A stretch of 64,000 nt of DNA from JANNSX01 sp963741525 (GCA_963741525.1 CAVUIW010000022.1:186001-250000); one strand, 5' to 3'; shown: positions 36,715 through 46,153, counted from the first letter of the stretch. Numbers and translations are program-made. The notes: generated from the letters alone by a model not told the origin.

Positions 36715-36999
36715 GCCGCCTTTCATGCGTCGCAACGAAATTTGTTGTCGACGAGTGCGGCATCACCTTGAATTCGGCGCGCGCTTGGAACATGTAGCCG
36801 TTGCGGCTAACCGCATCCGGTGATGGCGCCGGAGCAGCCGATGAGGGAGATCACGGCGTCCCATGACCGAGTGCGCTGGCGAGTGCGCCGAGCCTCCGAG
36901 TAGCCTGCCGCGGCAGGACACTCATTTTATACACAACCCGACATTGATCGACGCGCGGCAGACACCCGGACCGATTGGCCCGGCTGATATGGTGCGCTG

Positions 37000-38013
37000 A
37001 TGCGCCTCGGCTTCGTCTATGACCTCCGCGACGAATACTTGGCGCTGGGCTTCACTGAAGAGCAGGTGGTCGAGTTCGACACGCCCGCCACCATCGACGC
37101 GATCGCCCAAGGGCTCGAAAGCATCGGCTATGACGTGGAGCGGGTCGGCAATGGTCGGAAACTCGCCCAGCGCCTCTCCGCGGGCCAGCGCTTCGACCTC
37201 GTGTTTGCAATGGCTGAAGGTGTGAAGGGCCGCTCGCGGGAAGCCCAGGTGCCGGCCCTCTGCGACCTGTTTGATCAACCCTACGTGTTCTCCGACGCAC
37301 TCACCATGGCGGTCGCCCTCGACAAGGCCGTGGCGAAGCGCCTGGTTCGGGACGCGGGTGTTCTGACGGCCCCCTTCCTCGTCCTCGAGACGGGGGAAGA
37401 AGATCTCTCCGGCTGGCGGCACTATCCGGCCTTCGTGAAGCCGATTGCCGAGGGCACCGGCAAGGGCTGCGAACTCGCCTCCAAGGTCGAGAGCAAGGCG
37501 GCGCTCCTCAACGCGGCACGCGCACTCATCCATCGCTTCCAACAGCCGGCGCTCGTCGAGGCGTTTCTGCCCGGCCGTGAGTTCACCGTCGGCATTCTCG
37601 GCAACGGTGCAGCGGCCAGGGTCATTGGCGTCATGGAAATCATGCTCAAGCCAGAAGCCGATCAGGGTGTCTACTCCATGCGCAACAAGGAGGAGTGCGA
37701 GCGGCTCGTGACCTACACCAAGGCCGACGACGCCGAAGCCTGGCGCGCCGCCGAGCGGGCGCTTCAAGCCTACAAGGCGCTGGGATGCCTCGACACCTGC
37801 CGGATCGATTTCCGCTCGGATACGAAGGGCGAGCCGTACTTCATCGAGGCCAATCCGATCGCGGGCCTCCACCCCACCCATTCCGATCTGCCGATGTTGG
37901 CCACCATGAACGGCATGAGCTATCCGGAACTGCTCGGCGGCATCGTCGACGCGGCCGCCCGCCGCTATGGGCTCGGAGGAAAGGTGACCCACGTGCGCGG
38001 CGAGAAAGTCTGA
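37000..38013 (+). CDS. ATP-grasp peptide ligase, D-Ala-D-Ala ligase-like (first of pair)
   Basis: A 337-residue ATP-grasp enzyme that resembles D-alanine-D-alanine ligases: KAVAKRLVRDAGVLTAPFLVL and YPAFVKPIAEGTGKGCEL (ATP-binding, Lys and Gly loop), VEAFLPGREFTVGILG, and the Mg ligands in DTCRIDFRSDTKGEPYFIEANPIAGL. It is not the usual Ddl of the division cluster, because it is paired with another ATP-grasp gene and a GNAT and is more divergent at both ends. It should form an amide bond between a carboxylate and an amine via an acyl phosphate. Three bases separate it from the next ATP-grasp gene. Confidence 0.82.
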   Translation: MRLGFVYDLRDEYLALGFTEEQVVEFDTPATIDAIAQGLESIGYDVERVGNGRKLAQRLSAGQRFDLVFAMAEGVKGRSREAQVPALCDLFDQPYVFSDALTMAVALDKAVAKRLVRDAGVLTAPFLVLETGEEDLSGWRHYPAFVKPIAEGTGKGCELASKVESKAALLNAARALIHRFQQPALVEAFLPGREFTVGILGNGAAARVIGVMEIMLKPEADQGVYSMRNKEECERLVTYTKADDAEAWRAAERALQAYKALGCLDTCRIDFRSDTKGEPYFIEANPIAGLHPTHSDLPMLATMNGMSYPELLGGIVDAAARRYGLGGKVTHVRGEKV

Positions 38014-38016
38014 GCC

Positions 38017-39072
38017 ATGGCCGAGAAGCATTTTGTCCCGATCGTCCATGGCGCGACCGCCGAGCGGCCGGACGAGATCGACACGTTGCTGGCGGCCAAA
38101 TCCGTTGCAGCCGCCTTGAGACGGCTCGGTTTCAAGACGGAGATCGTCCGGCTCGGGCTCGATCTGCGCCCGCTCTCGCGTCTTGCCGCCAAGGAGCCAT
38201 ACGCGATTTTCAATCTCGTGGAGGCGCTGACCGCCGATGTCCGCATGGCGAGCGTCGTCCCGGCCGTGCTCGAGCGGATGGGCCTCGCCTTCACCGGCGC
38301 AAGCTTCGATGCGCTGGCGGCGACCGTCTCGAAGCTCAGGGTGAAGCAACTCTTGAAGGAGGCCGGCATTGTCTCGCCCGCCTGGTCCGAGCGCGGCGAA
38401 GGGCTAGACCCCGAGGCCCCTGTGCTCATCAAATCGGTCGACGAGCATGCTTCCGTCGGCATCGATGCCTTCTCGGTGGTGCCCGGGCGCGCCGCACGAG
38501 GCGAGATTCTCAGGCGTGAAACCACATACGGCGGCCGTTTCTTCGCGGAAGGCTACATCGAGGGCCGCGAGTTCAACATCTCGCTCCTGGAGGGCCCCCA
38601 AGGCCCCGTCGTGCTGCCGATGCCCGAAATCAAGTTCAACGGCTTCGCTACCGGTCATCCACTGATTGTCGATTACGATGCGAAGTGGATCGAGGAGAGC
38701 CACGCCTACAACAACACGCCGCGCCTGTTCGGCATCGAAGATCGCGAGCCGTTGCTCGCCCAGCGGTTGGCAGAAGCTTGCCGCGCGGTCTGGCGCGTGT
38801 TCGGTCTGGGCGGCTATGCGCGTGTCGATCTGCGTGTCGGCGAGGATGGCGTGCCCCAAGTGATCGACATCAACACCAACCCGTGCATTACGCCCGACGC
38901 CGGCTTTGCCGCCGCGGGTGCGAAGGCGGGCATTGCCTATGACGGGCTCGTCGCCCGGATTGTCGCGGCGGCAGTCGCCCGGCCGAGACGCGGGCCGCTC
39001 CCGATCGCCGTCGGTGACATACAACCCGAAGTGCCGCAAGCGCCCGCATCGCGACCGCTGCAGCGGGCTTGA
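38017..39072 (+). CDS. ATP-grasp peptide ligase (second of pair)
   Basis: A 351-residue ATP-grasp protein with low similarity to the first: FNLVEALTADVRMASVVPAVLERMGLAFTGAS, SKLRVKQLLKEAGIVSPAW, PVLIKSVDEHASVGID (ATP-binding Lys), EGYIEGREFNISLLEG, GGYARVDLRVG and VIDINTNPCITPDAGFAAAG (Mg ligands). It therefore has all ATP-grasp landmarks but recognises different substrates. The C-terminal ~25 residues are Pro/Ala-rich. It begins 3 bases after the first ligase and ends 16 bases before the GNAT gene, so the three form an operon that probably makes one small acylated dipeptide-like compound; this is inferred. Confidence 0.8.
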   Translation: MAEKHFVPIVHGATAERPDEIDTLLAAKSVAAALRRLGFKTEIVRLGLDLRPLSRLAAKEPYAIFNLVEALTADVRMASVVPAVLERMGLAFTGASFDALAATVSKLRVKQLLKEAGIVSPAWSERGEGLDPEAPVLIKSVDEHASVGIDAFSVVPGRAARGEILRRETTYGGRFFAEGYIEGREFNISLLEGPQGPVVLPMPEIKFNGFATGHPLIVDYDAKWIEESHAYNNTPRLFGIEDREPLLAQRLAEACRAVWRVFGLGGYARVDLRVGEDGVPQVIDINTNPCITPDAGFAAAGAKAGIAYDGLVARIVAAAVARPRRGPLPIAVGDIQPEVPQAPASRPLQRA

Positions 39073-39088
39073 GGCACGACGGCCCGCC

Positions 39089-39595
39089 ATGATCCCGCAA
39101 GTCGCCAGTGCCCCTGCCTCACCTGTGCTGCGGACAGCCGTCACGACGGCCGACGTCGGCGCAATCCGCGCCCTCGTGGCACGGACGGGGTTCTTCACGG
39201 ATGAGGAGATCGCCATCGCGGCCGAACTCGCCGAGGCGCACCTCATGCACGGCGAGGCCTCGGGCTACCACTTCATCCTCGCGGGCTTGGACGGCGCGCT
39301 CGCGGGCTACACCTGCTATGGCCCGATCGGCGGAGCGGAGCGGGCCTTCGATCTCTATTGGATCGTGGTCGACCCTCACCGGCAGGCACAAGGGTTCGGC
39401 ACGCTCTTGCTCTCCGAGACCGAGACGGCGCTCCGGGCGCTGGGGGCGACCCGTTACTACGCCGATACCTCCTCGACTGGGCGCTATGCGCCGACGCGGG
39501 CTTTCTATCTCAAAAACGGCTTCCGCGAGGTCGCCAACATCCCGGACTTCTACCGGGAAGGCGACGGAAAGATCATCTACGAAAAGAGGTTGTGA
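39089..39595 (+). CDS. GNAT-family N-acetyltransferase of the ATP-grasp operon
   Basis: A 168-residue GNAT protein: FFTDEEIAIAAELAEAHL opens it, YHFILAGLDGALAGYTCYG is the central sheet, and LYWIVVDPHRQAQGFGTLLLSETETA is motif A with the acetyl-CoA pyrophosphate-binding QGFGT loop; TRAFYLKNGFREVANIPDFYREGD ends it as in small-molecule GNATs. ATG 39089 is chosen; it lies 16 bases past the second ligase and has the GGCCCGCC context, with no better start. It likely acetylates an amine of the ligase product or substrate. Confidence 0.82.
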   Translation: MIPQVASAPASPVLRTAVTTADVGAIRALVARTGFFTDEEIAIAAELAEAHLMHGEASGYHFILAGLDGALAGYTCYGPIGGAERAFDLYWIVVDPHRQAQGFGTLLLSETETALRALGATRYYADTSSTGRYAPTRAFYLKNGFREVANIPDFYREGDGKIIYEKRL

Positions 39596-39679
39596 GCGGG
39601 GCAAAGCGTCGGCTTGACGCTCCCCGCCGAGGGTGGTCTACCGCCTGGGGTCTCAACGGCGCCTTGACCCGGAGACCCC

Positions 39680-41227
39680 ATGTCAGAGAACGTCCTCATC
39701 GTCGATTTCGGCAGCCAGGTGACGCAGCTCATCGCCCGGCGCGTTCGCGAGGCTGGCGTCTATTGCGAGATCGTGCCGTTCTCGAAGGCGGACGCCGGCT
39801 TCGAACGCCTCGATCCGAAAGCAGTCATCCTCTCCGGCGGGCCAGCCTCTGTCATTGACGCGGGCAGCCCCCGCGCGCCGCAATCGATCTTCGCCAAAGG
39901 CCTGCCGATCCTCGCCATTTGCTACGGCCAGCAGACGACCGCCGTTCAGCTCGGCGGCAACGTCGAAGGCGGGCATGCCGCCGAGTTCGGCCGCGCCGAT
40001 GTCGAGGTGCTGCGGCCAAGCCCGCTGTTCGAGGGAGTTTGGTCGGCGGGTCATCGCTATCCGGTCTGGATGAGCCACGGCGATCGGGTGACGAGGCTTC
40101 CCGATGGCTTCGAGGTGCTGGGCGTCTCGGAGAATGCGCCGTTCGCGGTCGCGGCCGACGAGAAGCGCCGCATCTACACGACCATGTTCCACCCAGAAGT
40201 CGTCCACACGCCGGACGGCGCCAGGCTCATCGCCAACTTCCTGCATCGCATCGCCGGCTTGAAGAGTGATTGGACGATGGCGCATTTCCGCACCGAGGAG
40301 GTGGCGCGCATCCGCAAGCAGGTCGGCAAGGGCAAGGTGATCTGTGGCCTTTCGGGCGGCGTCGACAGCGCGGTGGCGGCCGTCCTCATCCACGAGGCGA
40401 TAGGTGACCAGCTCACCTGCATCTTCGTCGATCACGGCCTCATGCGCTTGAACGAGGCGGACGAGGTCGTGAAGCTCTTCCGCGGCCACTACAACATTCC
40501 CCTCGTGCACGTCGATGTCGCGAACAAATTCCTGACGGCGCTCGACGGGATCGACGATCCCGAGAAGAAGCGCAAGACCATCGGCGGGCTGTTTATCGAG
40601 GTGTTCGAGGCGGAGGCGAAGAAGGTCGGCGGGGCTGAGTTCCTCGCTCAAGGCACGCTCTATCCCGATGTGATCGAGAGCGTGTCCTTCACCGGCGGGC
40701 CTTCGGTCACGATCAAGTCCCACCACAACGTGGGTGGCTTGCCCGAGCGCATGAACTTGAAGCTCGTCGAGCCGCTGCGCGAGCTGTTCAAGGACGAGGT
40801 GAGGGCGCTGGGCCGCGAGCTGGGCTTGCCGCAAGCGTTCGTCGGCCGGCATCCGTTTCCGGGGCCGGGCCTCGCCATCCGCATCCCCGGCGCCATTACT
40901 CGGGAGAAGCTCGACATTCTCCGCAAGGCCGATGCCGTCTACCTGGATGAGATCCGCAAGGCCGGGCTCTATGATGAGATCTGGCAGGCCTTCGCCGTGC
41001 TGCTCCCTGTCCGCACCGTCGGCGTCATGGGCGACGGCCGCACCTATGACCGGGCGCTCGCACTTCGTGCCGTCACATCCACCGACGGCATGACGGCTGA
41101 TTTCTACCCGATGCCCCACGAGGTGCTCGGCCGTATCGCCACGCGGATCATCAACGAGGTCAAGGGCATAAACCGGGTGGCCTACGACATCACCTCAAAG
41201 CCTCCGGGAACGATCGAGTGGGAGTAG
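39680..41227 (+). CDS. guaA: GMP synthase (glutamine-hydrolysing)
   Basis: Aminates XMP to GMP. The 515-residue protein has a class I glutamine amidotransferase (ILSGGPASV; catalytic Cys in AICYGQQTTA; His/Glu in MFHPEVVHTPDG), then the ATP-pyrophosphatase domain with the PP-loop GLSGGVDSAVAA and QGTLYPDVIES, and a C-terminal dimerisation domain ending GINRVAYDITSKPPGTIEWE, the usual end. It is 84 bases after the GNAT gene. A 190-base gap follows before ntrY. Confidence 0.98.
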   Translation: MSENVLIVDFGSQVTQLIARRVREAGVYCEIVPFSKADAGFERLDPKAVILSGGPASVIDAGSPRAPQSIFAKGLPILAICYGQQTTAVQLGGNVEGGHAAEFGRADVEVLRPSPLFEGVWSAGHRYPVWMSHGDRVTRLPDGFEVLGVSENAPFAVAADEKRRIYTTMFHPEVVHTPDGARLIANFLHRIAGLKSDWTMAHFRTEEVARIRKQVGKGKVICGLSGGVDSAVAAVLIHEAIGDQLTCIFVDHGLMRLNEADEVVKLFRGHYNIPLVHVDVANKFLTALDGIDDPEKKRKTIGGLFIEVFEAEAKKVGGAEFLAQGTLYPDVIESVSFTGGPSVTIKSHHNVGGLPERMNLKLVEPLRELFKDEVRALGRELGLPQAFVGRHPFPGPGLAIRIPGAITREKLDILRKADAVYLDEIRKAGLYDEIWQAFAVLLPVRTVGVMGDGRTYDRALALRAVTSTDGMTADFYPMPHEVLGRIATRIINEVKGINRVAYDITSKPPGTIEWE

Positions 41228-41386
41228 GGCGTGGTCCATCCACAGCCCGTTATTGTCGCTTGACGGCAACAAGCAACCGTGTCCACGATCACGATCTGCG
41301 GCGATGACGCCACAGTAATGCCATTATTGACCCGTTTCTGACGCCTTCTCGCAACACAACACTGTGACACACGACACGGACGCACC

Positions 41387-43750
41387 TTGGTGGCTGCACA
41401 ACTCAAACGATGGTTCATGCAGGTCTCGGCCGCTGCCGAGCGGCTCCGGACCCGTGTCCTCGACGTGCCGGGCCGCCGGACGCCGTTGGGGGATGGCGAC
41501 GCGCTGGCGCAAGCCGGTGGTCTCGGATTCTACATCGGCCTTGCGGCAGTGTTGCTCGCGCTGGTTTCGAGTTTCGCGACCTATCTGATCCTGACCGGAC
41601 TGACGCCGATCATCCCGAACCATACGGTCGTGGTTCGCGTCATTGCGGCCAACATCGTGCTGCTGGCCGCCTTACTCTGCGTCGTCGGCTACCAGCTCTT
41701 CCAGCTCTTCCGGGCCCGTCGCCGTCAAACCGCTGGCGCGCGGCTACATTTCCGCATCGTGGCGTTGTTCTCGCTCATTGCGGTGCTGCCGGCCATCATC
41801 CTCGCCGTCTTCGCCGCCTCCTCGCTCAACCGAGCGCTTGATCGGCTTTTCTCCGATGGCACCGAGCAGATCATCGAGAACTCGCTATCGGTCGCCAAGG
41901 CCTATCTCCAGGAGCACGGGCAGGTCATCCGATCCGACATCGTCGCCATGTCGACCGACGTCGAAGGCTTCGCGTCGATCTACGGCTCCGACCAGATCAC
42001 CTTCCAAGCCCAGCTCTTTGGCCAGGCGCGCCTGCGCAATCTTCCTATCGCCTACATTCTGGACAAGCGCGGCAAGCCACTCGTCACCGCCGTGCTGAAC
42101 ACCAGCCTCCCCTTCAACAAGGGGGTCGTGAAGAAAATCGCCGAGGCGGACGCTGGCGATGTCGTCATTGTTCCGCCGGGCAAAACCGACCAAGTCGGCG
42201 CCTTGAAAAAACTCGCGGGCATCACCGATGCCTATCTGTATGTCGCTCGGACCGTGAACGGCACGGTGCTCGGCCAGCTGCGGGCAACCGAGGAAAGCGT
42301 CCGCGATTATCGTGAGTTGGACAAGCGACGAGAAGGCACCGAGCTATCCCTCGGTCTCATGTACGCAACCATCGCTCTGACCTTGTTGCTCTCCTCGATC
42401 TGGGCCGGCATGTGGCTCGCCAACCAGCTCGTCTCGCCGATCCGGCGCCTCATCACGGCGGCGCAAGATGTTTCGCGCGGCAATCTCGATGTCCAGGTGC
42501 CGGTCAGGCTTGACGAGGGGGATCTCGGACATTTGTCCACGATTTTCAATCGTATGACAGGCGAGCTTCGCAAGCAGCGCGCGGACCTCATCAACGCCAA
42601 CCAGAATATCGACCAGCGCCGCCGCTTCACGGAAGCCGTGCTTTCGGGCGTAACCGCCGGCGTGCTCGGCCTCAACAAGGATGGGTTCGTCACCATCGCC
42701 AACCCCTCGGCGCTGAAGCTGCTCGGCATGAAGCAGGATCAATTGAACGGTCGTCCGCTGGCCCACGCAGTGCCTGAGTTCGGTGATCGCCTGGCTGCGG
42801 CCATGGCCCAGTCGAAACGCGAGCGCTTCGTCGATCAGGTGGACCTGACGGTTTCCGGCGCCGAGCGCAATTTCGCCGTGCAAGTGACGCGGGAGACGGG
42901 CAAGGACAGCGACTACGGTTTCGTCGTCACCTTCGACGACATCACCGAGCTGGTGAACGCCCAGCGCTCGTCGGCCTGGTCGGATGTCGCGCGCCGCATC
43001 GCTCACGAAATCAAGAACCCGTTGACACCCATACAACTCTCGGCCGAGCGGCTGAAACGCAAATATGGACCGGGGATCACCGAGGATCGCGAGATCTTCG
43101 ATCGCTGTATCGACACCATCATCCGTCAGGTCGGAGATCTCGGACGCATGGTCGACGAGTTCTCCTCTTTTGCCCGCATGCCCAAGCCCGTCATGGAGCC
43201 GCAGGATCTGCGGGAGCTGGTGAAAGAGGCTGTCTTCCTCTTCCAGGTTTCCAGTCCGGGGATCGATTTCGAGATCGAGGTCCCCGAAGAGCCGCTCCGC
43301 ATGGCAGTCGACCGGCGTCTGCTCAGCCAGGCGCTCACGAACCTCGTCAAGAACGCCACGGAGGCCATCGGCGCCTATGCCGAACTGACGGAGCGGGAGG
43401 CTGACTTTAAAGGGCGCATCGTCGCCGGAGTGACGATCGCCGACGACAAGGTCGTCATCGCCATCACCGACAACGGAGGCGGCCTGCCCAAGAAGGATCG
43501 CAGCCGCCTCGTCGAACCTTATGTGACGACACGTGCCAAGGGCACAGGCATCGGCCTGGCCGTCGTCCAGAAGGTGACGGAGCAGCACGGCGGGCAGCTC
43601 AAGCTCGAGGACGCGCCGGCCCTGAACGGACAGAGTCACGGCGCTTGCGTAAAGATGGTGCTTCCATACCAGCCCCTGAACGACCCGACCCCGGCAGAGC
43701 GCCGCGCCAATGACAGCACGACAGCGACGCCCGCTGGACTCGCATCGTGA
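41387..43750 (+). CDS. ntrY: Nitrogen-regulation sensor histidine kinase NtrY
   Basis: A ~787-residue membrane sensor kinase paired with NtrX. Order: three or four transmembrane helices near the N-terminus (GLGFYIGLAAVLLALVSSFATYLIL, VVRVIAANIVLLAALLCVVGY, IVALFSLIAVLPAIILAVFAAS), a ~180-residue periplasmic region (SVAKAYLQEHGQVIRSDIVAM), another helix, HAMP (NQLVSPIRRLITAAQDVSRGN), a PAS domain (VLGLNKDGFVTIANPSALKLLGM), the phospho-acceptor His in RIAHEIKNPLTPIQLSAERL and a full HATPase (LTNLVKNATEAI, ITDNGGGLPKKDR, GTGIGLAVVQKV). The start could be TTG 41387, GTG 41390 or ATG 41417; I keep the longest because the ribosome-binding site is unclear. It controls nitrogen metabolism and, in relatives, redox and motility. 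Confidence 0.93.
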   Translation: MVAAQLKRWFMQVSAAAERLRTRVLDVPGRRTPLGDGDALAQAGGLGFYIGLAAVLLALVSSFATYLILTGLTPIIPNHTVVVRVIAANIVLLAALLCVVGYQLFQLFRARRRQTAGARLHFRIVALFSLIAVLPAIILAVFAASSLNRALDRLFSDGTEQIIENSLSVAKAYLQEHGQVIRSDIVAMSTDVEGFASIYGSDQITFQAQLFGQARLRNLPIAYILDKRGKPLVTAVLNTSLPFNKGVVKKIAEADAGDVVIVPPGKTDQVGALKKLAGITDAYLYVARTVNGTVLGQLRATEESVRDYRELDKRREGTELSLGLMYATIALTLLLSSIWAGMWLANQLVSPIRRLITAAQDVSRGNLDVQVPVRLDEGDLGHLSTIFNRMTGELRKQRADLINANQNIDQRRRFTEAVLSGVTAGVLGLNKDGFVTIANPSALKLLGMKQDQLNGRPLAHAVPEFGDRLAAAMAQSKRERFVDQVDLTVSGAERNFAVQVTRETGKDSDYGFVVTFDDITELVNAQRSSAWSDVARRIAHEIKNPLTPIQLSAERLKRKYGPGITEDREIFDRCIDTIIRQVGDLGRMVDEFSSFARMPKPVMEPQDLRELVKEAVFLFQVSSPGIDFEIEVPEEPLRMAVDRRLLSQALTNLVKNATEAIGAYAELTEREADFKGRIVAGVTIADDKVVIAITDNGGGLPKKDRSRLVEPYVTTRAKGTGIGLAVVQKVTEQHGGQLKLEDAPALNGQSHGACVKMVLPYQPLNDPTPAERRANDSTTATPAGLAS

Positions 43751-43791
43751 AGTGAGACGACATGACCGTAGCAGTGGACGAGAGGTGACCG

Positions 43792-45180
43792 ATGACGGCT
43801 GATATCCTGATTGTCGACGACGAGGCCGACATTCGCGAGTTGGTGTCCGGTATTCTCCAGGACGAGGGCTACTCGACCCGGCAGGCGCGCGACAGCGAAG
43901 AGGCCTTCCAGGCGATCGAGCAGCGGCGCCCCTCGCTCATCGTCCTCGACATCTGGCTGCAGGGGAGCCGGCTCGACGGTCTGGAGGTATTGGGCCTCAT
44001 CAAGCGCCAGCATCCGGACCTGCCGGTTGTCATCATCTCCGGACACGGCACCATCGAGACCGCGGTGACCGCCATCCAGCGCGGCGCCTACGACTACATC
44101 GAGAAGCCGTTCAAATCGGACCGCCTGTTACTCGTCGCCCAGCGGGCGCTGGAGACGACCCAGTTGAAGCGCGAGAACCGGGAGCTGCGCGAGCGCTCGA
44201 CGATCTCCAGCGAGATGATCGGCAAGTCGGCGGCCCTCAACCAGCTGCGCGCCGCCATCGATCGGGTCGCGCCGACCAACAGCCGGGTCATGATCCGCGG
44301 CGCTCCGGGCACGGGCAAGGAGCTCGCGGCCCGCGTGCTGCACCAGAAGTCGCTGCGGGCCAACGGCCCATTCGTCGTGCTCAATGCCGCCGTGATGACC
44401 CCCGACACCGTCGAGGTCGAGATGTTCGGCACCGAGGATCGCCTGGGCGGACCGCGCAAGGTCGGTGCACTCGAGAGCGCCCATAGCGGAACGCTCTTCA
44501 TCGACGAGGTCGCGGACATGCCGATGCAGACCCAGAGCAAGGTGCTCCGGGTGCTCGTCGAGCAAAAGTTCCAGCGGGTTGGTGGCAACCATAAGGTCGA
44601 AGTCGACGTCCGCATCATTTCCTCGACCTCCAAGGAGCTCGAGCGGGAAATGGCCGAGGGGCGATTCCGCGAGGAGCTGTTCCACCGGCTCGCGGTGGTG
44701 CCGATCAAGGTGCCGGCGCTCGTCGAGCGGCGCGACGACATTCCGCTCCTCGTCGAATACTTCGTGCGGCAGATCGCGGCCTCATCCGGCCTGCCGCCGC
44801 GCCCGATCGGGGAGGACGCGGTGGCTGTGCTGCAGGCGCACGACTGGCCGGGCAATGTCCGCCAGCTCCGCAACAACGTCGAACGATTGCTGATCCTGTC
44901 GGGGGGAGAGCCCGGCTCCGTCATCACCGCCGACATGCTGCCGGAGGAGATCGGCTCGAACATGCCCTTCTCCTCGGGCGGCAGCGAGCATCTGATGTCC
45001 ATGCCGCTCCGGGAAGCACGCGAGATCTTCGAGCGGGAGTATCTCGTCGCCCAGATCTCGCGCTTCGGCGGCAACATCTCCAAGACCGCCGAGTTCGTCG
45101 GCATGGAACGCTCGGCGCTTCATCGCAAGCTCCGAACCTTGGGCGTCAACTCGTCCGATCGGGGCGGCGATGCGAGGTAG
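43792..45180 (+). CDS. ntrX: Response regulator NtrX
   Basis: The 462-residue partner of NtrY. The receiver domain has DILIVDDEADI and the phosphorylated Asp in LIVLDIWLQGS, then an AAA+ domain (Walker A GAPGTGKELAAR, LFIDEVADMPMQTQSKVLR) and a Fis-type helix-turn-helix (ISKTAEFVGMERSALHRKLRTLG). The sigma-54 contact motif GAFTGA is absent from its normal place (FGTEDRLGGPRKVGALESAHSG), as in other NtrX proteins, so it probably does not activate sigma-54 directly. It begins 41 bases after ntrY and is followed by dat after 3 bases, so the cluster is one operon. Confidence 0.94.
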   Translation: MTADILIVDDEADIRELVSGILQDEGYSTRQARDSEEAFQAIEQRRPSLIVLDIWLQGSRLDGLEVLGLIKRQHPDLPVVIISGHGTIETAVTAIQRGAYDYIEKPFKSDRLLLVAQRALETTQLKRENRELRERSTISSEMIGKSAALNQLRAAIDRVAPTNSRVMIRGAPGTGKELAARVLHQKSLRANGPFVVLNAAVMTPDTVEVEMFGTEDRLGGPRKVGALESAHSGTLFIDEVADMPMQTQSKVLRVLVEQKFQRVGGNHKVEVDVRIISSTSKELEREMAEGRFREELFHRLAVVPIKVPALVERRDDIPLLVEYFVRQIAASSGLPPRPIGEDAVAVLQAHDWPGNVRQLRNNVERLLILSGGEPGSVITADMLPEEIGSNMPFSSGGSEHLMSMPLREAREIFEREYLVAQISRFGGNISKTAEFVGMERSALHRKLRTLGVNSSDRGGDAR

Positions 45181-45183
45181 CCG

Positions 45184-46044
45184 ATGACCCGCATCGTCTA
45201 TGTCAACGGCCGCTACCGCCCTTACGCGCAAGCAGCAATCCATGTCGAGGACCGCGGCTTCCAACTGGCCGATTCCGTCTATGAAGTCTGTGCTGTGCAA
45301 GCCGGGCGCATCCTCGACGAGACGCGGCATCTGGCCCGCCTGGAGCGCTCGCTCGGCAAGCTGAAGATGGCGATGCCGGCGTCCGCCGCGGCCTTCAGGA
45401 GAGTCATCCGCGAGGTCATTCGCCGGAACCGGGTGAGCGAAGGCTTCGTCTATCTGCAGGTGAGCCGGGGCGTTGCTCCGCGTGATTTCCTGTTTCCGCC
45501 GGCCGACACGCCGCTGACGGTCGTCTGTCTCGCACGCCATAGTGATCCGGCGAAACTCGCCAAGAATGCCGAGACCGGTCTCGCGGTCATCACGGTTCCC
45601 GACGAGCGCTGGGCGCGTGTCGACATCAAGACGACGCAGCTGCTGGCCCCAGCTCTCGCCAAGGAGGCGGCCAAGGCCAAGGGGGCGAAAGAAGCCTGGC
45701 TCGTCGACAGGTCAGGCCAGGTGACTGAAGGGGCATCGAGCAACGCCTGGATCGTCACGGCCGACGGGCGGCTCGTGACCCGCGCGCTCGATGGGCAGAT
45801 CCTACCCGGTGTCACGCGAAGCGTCGTCTTCGATCTGGCCCAGAGCCTTGGACTTCGACTCGAGGAGCGCACTTTCAGCGTCTTGGAAGCCCACGCCGCC
45901 GCCGAAGCCTTCCTGACGAGCGCCAGTAATTTCGTCATGCCGGTGACCCGCATCGATGCAAAACCCGTCGGTGACGGCAAGCCAGGGCGATTTACGCTAC
46001 AACTCAGAGGCGCCTTCCTGACTGCTTCGGAGCAGAGCCGGTGA
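45184..46044 (+). CDS. dat: D-amino acid aminotransferase (PLP fold type IV)
   Basis: A 286-residue PLP-dependent transaminase: RIVYVNGRYRPYAQAAIHVEDRGFQLADSVYEV at the N-terminus, the PLP Lys in RVDIKTTQLLAPALAKEAA, and LVDRSGQVTEGASSNAWIVT, plus LPGVTRSVVFDLAQSLGL, are the fold-IV hallmarks. The position between ntrX and hfq is conserved in alphaproteobacteria, where it is annotated as D-amino acid aminotransferase. It converts D-amino acids such as D-alanine to 2-oxo acids, with relevance for cell-wall precursor supply. It ends before a repeat-filled gap (46047-46153). Confidence 0.9.
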   Translation: MTRIVYVNGRYRPYAQAAIHVEDRGFQLADSVYEVCAVQAGRILDETRHLARLERSLGKLKMAMPASAAAFRRVIREVIRRNRVSEGFVYLQVSRGVAPRDFLFPPADTPLTVVCLARHSDPAKLAKNAETGLAVITVPDERWARVDIKTTQLLAPALAKEAAKAKGAKEAWLVDRSGQVTEGASSNAWIVTADGRLVTRALDGQILPGVTRSVVFDLAQSLGLRLEERTFSVLEAHAAAEAFLTSASNFVMPVTRIDAKPVGDGKPGRFTLQLRGAFLTASEQSR

Positions 46045-46046
46045 CC

Positions 46047-46153
46047 CCTAGAGCGCTATTCGATCTGATTGAATCAAGATCGGCGCTCTAGGTTGTTGGT
46101 TTTGAGCACTTTCTTTCGACCAACCGGTATCCACTTGGTCGGAAAGTGCTCTA
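46047..46153. repeat. Two adjacent palindromes upstream of hfq (rhizobial-type intergenic repeat)
   Basis: Palindrome 1: arms CCTAGAGCGC (46047-46056) and GCGCTCTAGG (46083-46092), with an inner CGATCT/AGATCG stem. Palindrome 2: arms GAGCACTTTC (46104-46113) and GAAAGTGCTC (46142-46151), inner CGACCAA/TTGGTCG. The second has the AGTGGATACCGGTTGGTCG-type core (read on the minus strand) that I recognise from dispersed repeats of Hyphomicrobiales. It fills most of the gap between dat and hfq, and would give strong RNA hairpins just upstream of the hfq leader. Confidence 0.85.

Noticed and set aside
36922..38349. 475-codon minus-strand open frame over the first ATP-grasp gene
   Set aside because: Antisense shadow; ATP-grasp motifs are on the plus strand.
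43792..45180. NtrX as a sigma-54 activator
   Set aside because: The GAFTGA loop is missing at the expected place, so direct sigma-54 activation is not supported.
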